NCBI GenBank assembly: GCA_020809705.1
Contig: CP085832.1
Span: forward strand, 4,340,001 to 4,404,000
Direction: 5' to 3'
Source: Calonectria ilicicola
Taxonomy: Eukaryota > Ascomycota > Sordariomycetes > Hypocreales > Nectriaceae
Length of the DNA stretch: 64,000 nt
Made by a program: the position numbers and the translations under genes
Shown here: positions 58,436 through 64,000 of the stretch, piece after piece
Layout of the letters: each line of letters starts with the position of its first letter
Numbering within the stretch: the first letter of the stretch is position 1
The notes under the pieces: generated by a model
Database searches by the model: none
The model's input: only the letters and a program-made list of their open reading frames with translations
What the model was told of the DNA's origin: nothing

Positions 58436-59062
58436 TTACATAATAATCATGGCCATCACCACACTGGCCATCAAAATAGCCGTAATCGTCATCCCAGTCT
58501 CACGTGGAGCCGCGTTGTCGTTGGCAGTTTGGTTAGAGTCTGTATCAGAAGAACTGTCATCGGACGAACTACCAGCCGTGGGAGTCGCAGTGGCCCACGA
58601 CAATGAGTTGCAGGTAGAAGTGGCGTCGTAGGGGAAACCTCCCCATCCAAAGCCATAGCCAAATCCGCCATAGCCATTGCCATTGCCATAGCCATAGCCT
58701 GGCCAATCCTTGGTCCAAGAGCTATAACTGTCGGAGCATGATGCCCACGCGGAGGAAAAGTCGGACTCGTGCTCAGACTGCCAACTGTAAACCGAGCTCA
58801 CCCAGGAAGTGTACTCCCCAGCCAAAGAGCCGGTCACAGCAGGAACCACACAGGGGTCGGTCAGCGTAGACCACTGAGACCAAAGGGTTTGCGAGGAGAG
58901 GAAGGACTTAAGACTGTCGTCTGGAGTAGGGTAGTCGGTAATGGTAGACCAGGCGGCGTCGTCGGAGCCGCACCAGCCGTGATCGCCCCCCTTGCCATGT
59001 CCAGCACTAACAATAGTGGCCGACGTGATGGCGGAGAGGATAACAAGATGATTAAGATGCAT
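58436..59062 (-). CDS. Small secreted, probably GPI-anchored protein
   Basis: 208 aa, intronless. It has an N-terminal signal peptide (about residues 1-20, ending TIVSAG), a Trp/Ser-rich ectodomain with four Cys, and a Gly/Tyr-rich low-complexity stretch (GYGYGNGNGYGGFGYGFGWGG). A Ser/Asp/Thr stretch follows, and the hydrophobic tail (MTITAILMASVVMAMIIM) has a small-residue region before it, as needed for GPI attachment. Likely cell-wall or membrane-surface protein. I do not recognise a named family, and no catalytic motif is seen. Confidence 0.75.
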   Translation of the reverse strand: MHLNHLVILSAITSATIVSAGHGKGGDHGWCGSDDAAWSTITDYPTPDDSLKSFLSSQTLWSQWSTLTDPCVVPAVTGSLAGEYTSWVSSVYSWQSEHESDFSSAWASCSDSYSSWTKDWPGYGYGNGNGYGGFGYGFGWGGFPYDATSTCNSLSWATATPTAGSSSDDSSSDTDSNQTANDNAAPRETGMTITAILMASVVMAMIIM

Positions 59063-60580
59063 GTTAACAATATATCAGAGCGTGAAATAGTTTTGAGACG
59101 TAAGTGAAGAAAAAAAGTAAGTTTGTATAGCACAATTTATGTCTTCAAGCCTGATGTCTTTAAACCCAGCTCTGTATTATACCTTGAGATGCCTTAGTTG
59201 CTAGATGACGCGTTAACGATGCACATTACCACTTCGATGTCCGAAGACATCATCAGGGTGTGTTTCTCCACACCATCTTCAAGAATAGGCTCCCTCTCGG
59301 TAAAGTGCACGCCAACGATGTACCTAAGGCGCTTGATTTCGGAGACCAAGTTCGAAAACCCGCTACTTGACCAAGAAAAAAGGGTCGATCAATCGCCGGA
59401 TTGATATTTAGTCGCACCAAACCCCGACAAACCGTCAATTGCGCCGCTCTTAACCATTTTGACTGCACTAATGCCTAGCTCGGCAGCTTAATGCTTTGTT
59501 CGGACATCGAAAGTGATTTCCTCGTCTTACCCAAGAGGATGGTAAGCCGAGTCGGTTTGAACCAAGCTGAGTTGCTTATCAAGCATCATACGTATTGGTC
59601 CACTTAAAAAGCTCACCCGAAGACTCCTATAGGGCACCGAGAAGCGCGCTCTACGTGGCAGGTTACATCTGGATTAAGCTGAAAATTAGTGTAACGGCAT
59701 TGCCCGAAAAGGAACCCAGTCTCGTTTTTGACAATCTAAGTGTGTAGCTCTTAGTTAAAGGTGATACGGAAGTTCGCCCCAGCAAGCTATTATACTCGAG
59801 TCAGTGACAACGGAGGAATCCTCGCTATTTTGTGTTTCTTTTCTCTTTTTACTTTCATTACCTTCTAGTTCTACTTTAAAAAGAAACCAACCCAAGCCCT
59901 TTGCATCTCATGGAGATCTTGGTCAAAGCGTATGCAATACCTTTTCTCACAGTTGCAATTGATTCAATAAAACACATCAGGCCTGCCGTAGGTCGAGAGC
60001 TGATTTGTGCCTGTGCATGCCATCTTGGCCATAATTGTGGCTTGAAGCCGGTGGAAATTAATTGCTTGAGCTTCTCAAACATCAGGTTATCCTTACCATG
60101 CGGTCGATCAGGGAACAGGGCCGTGCCGCGATACAAGTAGATGATAATCAGAGGCTTTATTTTGTGATCGACGAGCCAGTCCGTGCGTGGTCAAGAGTCT
60201 GGTTTCAAGGCGCAAATTTAGTCAGTGCGGTGCTTTAGCGCGTCTCACAATAACAATTCATAGGTCCGAGGGAAGGGCCAATATATTGGCTAATTTGTTC
60301 AAACAGTCAGTCATATTATCCGTTGACTGCCTTGTAATATAGGATTGAGAGGGGATGTAGAGACAACCTCTAACGTAAGCGAGGCAAGGCAACGCGCTCG
60401 CTTGTCTGAGCCGAAACGTGGGGAGCGTCTCTGCGAGAGGCCCGATTGCATCACCTCCCGGCGGTGCAGAGAGCTAACAAAACTTGTTCAATTTCCAGCC
60501 AAAAACCTCCTACACAGCTTAAGTATTTTTTTCTTTTTCTCACGCCGCATTCGGAATCGCTCTCGCTGCCAAAATTCATC
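59063..60580. other. Long intergenic region
   Basis: About 1.5 kb between two divergent genes. Several short open frames (59198-59468, 59876-60140, 60345-60667) lack any domain. A CT-rich stretch (60520-60545) precedes the receptor-like gene. Confidence 0.45.
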
Positions 60581-61978
60581 ATGGCTCTTGGTGCTCCAGG
60601 ACCAGTCGGTGCTCTCGTAAGACCCCAACTCCCTCATGCCGCTTTAATTTCCCACAACTATTGTTAATTTCACCATGTTTCGCGTCATCAACAGCTCCCT
60701 CAATGGGTCCTCCTCGTAATAGCCTTGGGAGTGGTCGTGGCTCGTTTCCATATGCGCCTCAAGGTCCAGCGGCTTCCGCTCGCAGCTAGTGACTTTTACA
60801 TGAGTTTTGCCTGGATATGCGCCTTCATCAAGGCATGTCTAGATGCCAAGTTTGTGCAAGTCGGTGCACTAGAGCCTCAAGTTATGACAACACTACAAGG
60901 ATTCTCTGGAACTCCAGGTGATCTTGTCTTAGTTCTCAAGGTATTTCTTTTTAGATCCCATCAACGATATAACGCTTGGTTTTTAGCTCACGATAGAAAT
61001 GTGCCTTAGTTGTTCTGGTTTGGAAGCATCCCGTTCTTTTCCGGCTTTTACCTCTGCAAAGCAGCACTCCTCGACCTCTATTTGCAATTGTTCCCAGCAT
61101 CCATGGCTAAGCTAAGAAAACTGATATGGGTAACGGTGGCATATGTTGCAGTTGCATACGTTATTAGTATGATGACACTATTTTGTGCGTGTCACCCTGT
61201 TGAGTCTAACTGGTTTGTCCTCCGTCAGCGTACTGCAAAATTTAGAGATTGACATCGTGCAGGTCATTGGATCCCGCCACGGCATGCCCTCCGAGCAAGG
61301 CTGCTTTGACTTTTACAGTTGCCTGGGTGTTGCACTTTTCCTCAGATCTTATCAGTGCGTCCCTGGAGACAACCTCGGCCACGTCCAACTGCATACTGAC
61401 ATGAGATAGTCTTTGCTATTCCTTGGTTCATTATACCTGGATTGAGAATACATAAACACTTGAAGCTTGGACTTTATTGCACTTTTCTTCTTGGCATTTT
61501 CAGCATTGTGTTTTGTCTGGTGCGGTTCATTGTCATCGAAGCAGCCAAGGTTAACAGTGCTGTTCCGCTCAGTCTTGTTTGTATGTACTCTCCCATGTCT
61601 TGCGACTACGACAACCAAATTCTTCTAACATCATTTATAGCGTTGTTTAGTGGCCTCGATAGCAATATAACTCTAATTGTTGCTTGCTTACCGTCTCTGA
61701 GACCATATTTTCGGAGCAAGGCAACTTCTACCACCTACGCACAAGATTCACGGTCACATGGGCAGTCATCGAACACAAGAGCAGCACCACCGGGCTTTGC
61801 TGACAATTACGAACTTCCCATTCGGCCTGAAAGTACATTTCCTTGTCCGCCTGATTCGTGTCGGTCTGGTTCATTGTTAAGTTCAACATGGAGTTCACGC
61901 CCGCCATCTACTCCACCGAAGGATAAAGTATGGGAGGAAAGGAGAAGGGATAGCACTATTGCAGTAGAGCTAGTATGA
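60581..61978 (+). CDS. PTH11/SAT4-type seven-helix integral membrane protein (fungal rhodopsin-fold domain)
   Basis: About 361 aa in six exons: 60581-60616, 60695-60940, 61010-61212, 61263-61354, 61410-61580 and 61641-61978. It has seven hydrophobic helices. Family landmarks are the short extracellular N terminus, DFYMSFAWI in helix 2, FWFGSIPFFSGFYLCKAALLDLYLQLFP in helix 3, FCACHPVESNW with its conserved Cys after helix 4, and SSDLIIFAIPWFIIPGL in helix 5. LGIFSIVFCLVRFIVI and CLPSLRPYF end the membrane part, followed by a Ser/Pro-rich cytosolic tail. Members include Pth11-like receptors that sense surfaces or environmental cues, but most are uncharacterised. Intron 5 (61581-61640) is 60 nt without a stop, so an intron-retained form would add 20 residues in frame. 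Confidence 0.83.
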
Positions 61979-62313
61979 AATTTTATCTTTAGAATTTTAA
62001 AAAAAAATTTAGAAGTTTTATGAAGAAAATATAAGGGCTCATTTCTACCCCGGTTTCTGACCGTGTGCGGCGATTTGTGACATTGTAGGTAGTTTAAACT
62101 GCTATTACTACGCTGCTAGCTCAATAGTACTGCAATCGCCCCGCTTTGGGGTGAGGGGAGGTTCGTGTCTCGCAGGTATTCTATTGAGGTGCGATGGCTG
62201 TCCAATAACTAGCCATAAACACTGTAGATCATCCCCTTCACTTTTATAAACCTTTAGATCAATAAAAAAGAATCCCCTCTCGCGAAAGCTTGGAGCCTGC
62301 CAGCCGTGTTACA
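61979..62313. other. Short intergenic region
   Basis: An A-rich run at about 61998-62008. No gene or RNA gene seen. Confidence 0.45.
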
Positions 62314-62694
62314 TTATTTCAGAAGATTCTTGTCCTCCTCCATGTCCGATTCATTATCGCTATCGTCCAACAGCCCGCGCTGCTGCTCAAGTTCGCGGCT
62401 CTCGTCACATGTTCGAGAGTCCTCGCGGTCCTCAGGGGACTTGGCTCCCTTACACCGGCAGTATCCATTGCGCAGGGCGCTTGCGGCCTTGCGATCGAGG
62501 TGAAGTTTGACAAGGTAGAAGATGCCTGCCAAGGCGAAAATGATGACGCCGGATCCGAAGATTATTCCAACGATGGCAACTGCGTTGTTATGGCCATGAT
62601 AGCTTCTATGGTGACCCCATTTGTGTCTGTGGCGAGCCTCCAGCTCGTTGAGGCCGCCCACGGCGATGGCATTAATGGAACGGAGTGAAGGCAT
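62314..62694 (-). CDS. Small single-pass membrane protein of unknown function
   Basis: 126 aa, intronless. It has a His/Arg-rich N-terminal segment (RHRHKWGHHRSYHGH), one transmembrane helix (about residues 38-63, AVAIVGIIFGSGVIIFALAGIFYLV) and a charged cytosolic tail with an acidic end (DDSDNESDMEEDKNLL). The final LL pair with acidic residues resembles a sorting signal. I recognise no family. Codon use and a clean ATG make it a plausible gene, but it is unsupported by a domain. Confidence 0.6.
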   Translation of the reverse strand: MPSLRSINAIAVGGLNELEARHRHKWGHHRSYHGHNNAVAIVGIIFGSGVIIFALAGIFYLVKLHLDRKAASALRNGYCRCKGAKSPEDREDSRTCDESRELEQQRGLLDDSDNESDMEEDKNLLK

Positions 62695-63465
62695 TTTTTG
62701 GCCGGGTTGCTGTTCTCAATTCTGTTGATGATGTCGTACAAATTAACGGGGGAGTTTTGTTTATCAACAAAGAGTAATCAACAGTCACGCATGATGACGC
62801 GGCGCTCTGGAGGCTGTGCAACACGTGACAAAGAATCCTACTGCATGAAACGCTGGTGATAAGCCCATGCAATCCAAATCGCAAGATGATTGGCTATCGG
62901 ATAAGTGATCTGCATCGTGGAATACAAATTTACCGCCAGTTCCGTGGCCTTCGATAATCCTGAGCCTTGTTCGTCTTCAGATTTCCGCCGTGCTAATATT
63001 CATCCAGATGTTCGAACAACCGTTCCCTGTGGCCGAAATACTCATGAAAAGTCAGATAATGGTCTCTTTCGCGATATGATCCTTGATTTGAGGCCGCAGA
63101 TTGTTGCACTTTTGCTAAAAGAGCGCTGGTGGTTAGGATTAAGCACAATCAAAAGCTCAGTTCCTTTTCGACCACCTGATACGCATTTCCAATTATATAA
63201 ATAGACTGTCCAAATTGAAAGAAAGCAATTTGGTTTTATCATAGTAGACCTAAAAAAAGGGTTTCTGGTTACATAAACCCTGCTTTATACTGTAATTGAG
63301 GCAATGGTGGTGAAGACTTTGTGGAGGCTCGACGGCTGATGTTTAGAGAAGTCAACCAAGCTTGCATCCTATTCTCAAAAAATGTCCAGCATCCTTATCT
63401 GCACAATCAATGAATAAGATTAAGATATTGCGTCTATAATTCTTTGGGTCGAACCCCGTCATTAC
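62695..63465. other. Intergenic region
   Basis: No gene supported. The 99-codon plus-strand frame at 62905-63204 and its antisense partner have no domain. Confidence 0.45.
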
Positions 63466-64000
63466 TTAAAGAAACAACATCTTCAAGGTATGAATTTGGT
63501 CAATAGACTTCTTGCAGCCACCCCCTGTCATTACACACTTCGGACAAATGTCATAATCTTCATTACAATCACAGCAGTCTAAGATTAAAAGTCATGATAC
63601 AAGCACTATTGGATGTACAATATGGGCGGAAGACTCACGAAAATAAACACTGTAGATACCTGCACTGCAAGAATCACACATGAGAGAGAGCTCGCCGGTA
63701 CTGTAGCCGGCCCTAGAGCAGCTGCCCTGTCGACCATTAGTGACATACATTGGATGTCCCGAGGGACACGACAGGCCCTTTCGCCAGCAAGTTTCACATA
63801 GAGCCACAGCGCTAAACTCAGTTTCAGGATGCCCTTCGTTGCAGTCTGCCGGAGATTTGTGTTAATATCCGATCCCAAAATGAGCTTTCCCGTATCATGG
63901 AAGAGAGCTGCTGATTCGAGGACACAAGGTGTTGCAATCATAAGATAAACTTACGATAATATTTATTGATTTGGATGCACCCCAGACAGAAATCGCAGAA
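63466..64000 (-). CDS. ZZ-type zinc-finger protein, 3' part (runs off window)
   Basis: Partial gene. Visible exons are >64000-63955, 63845-63660 and 63578-63466. Joined, they give CDFCLGC...YYHCNEGHP, ALCETCWRKGLSCPSGHPM, MCDSCSADCCDCNEDYDICPKC and a final GGGCK, which is the Cys spacing of one complete and one further ZZ-type zinc finger. Both internal junctions are phase 1 and complete a codon just before a Cys pair, which supports the model. ZZ fingers mediate protein contacts (often histone or ubiquitin-pathway), and in fungi they commonly sit at the C terminus of large NLR-like or hypothetical proteins. The upstream part is needed to say more. Confidence 0.72.

Noticed and set aside
1..64000. 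tRNA or rRNA genes
   Set aside because: By eye no stretch showed the A- and B-box pair with a matching acceptor stem; a tRNAscan run would be decisive.

Overview
The window looks like a nuclear segment of a filamentous ascomycete (Pezizomycotina). Genes carry short introns, mostly 45-80 bp with GT-AG ends. Zn2Cys6 transcription factors are abundant, and a PTH11-type receptor, a CAP protein and sulfatase/SDR/sugar-porter genes are present. A large AT-rich block shows repeat-induced point mutation (RIP)-like decay. The genus cannot be read from the sequence. I rebuilt gene models by hand from splice signals and reading-frame continuity; no search or alignment program was run.

Left arm (1-35,459), ordinary genes: Zn2Cys6 regulator (901-2996, +), GT71-type mannosyltransferase (3824-5275, +), MFS sugar porter (6120-7867, +), a regulator with two Zn2Cys6 clusters (7962-10363, -) divergent from a sulfatase (10683-12242, +), a secreted CAP protein with a 20-unit pentapeptide repeat (13690-15041, +), an SDR (15937-17105, +), a decayed SRPK-type kinase (17476-18882, -), a Zn2Cys6 regulator (19415-21877, -), another (22541-24200, -), a PLP aminotransferase (25402-26595, +), a CTF1-like Zn2Cys6 regulator (27693-29932, +), an SDR (30720-31565, -) and an APH-type kinase (32345-33887, -). 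The sugar porter, double-cluster regulator and sulfatase sit together and may form a small catabolic unit for a sulfated substrate.

Middle block (35,460-57,514), a transposon nest inside a broken gene. A gene resembling the fungal DUF7924 family is split in two. Between its halves lies one insertion, 35,710-56,532, bounded by an 8-bp target duplication (GACAGAAC) and 23-bp perfect terminal inverted repeats, which are hAT hallmarks. Removing the element and one duplication copy rejoins the host frame exactly (407 aa). The hAT transposase is in turn split by a minus-strand Ty3/gypsy-type LTR element (38,397-56,154, duplication TTAAA). The 3' LTR of that element is split by plus-strand copies of the same family (38,471-49,321). 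One of those copies (39,341-46,373) carries a 135-bp solo LTR (43,462-43,596, duplication GCAAC). Nearly all of this block is RIP-like AT-rich wreckage. A short interstitial telomere repeat, about five CCCTAA-type units, lies inside the hAT.

Right arm (57,515-64,000): a small secreted, probably GPI-anchored protein (58,436-59,062, -), a seven-helix PTH11/rhodopsin-fold receptor-like protein (60,581-61,978, +), a small single-pass membrane protein (62,314-62,694, -) and the 3' part of a ZZ-type zinc-finger gene that runs off the window (63,466 to beyond 64,000, -).
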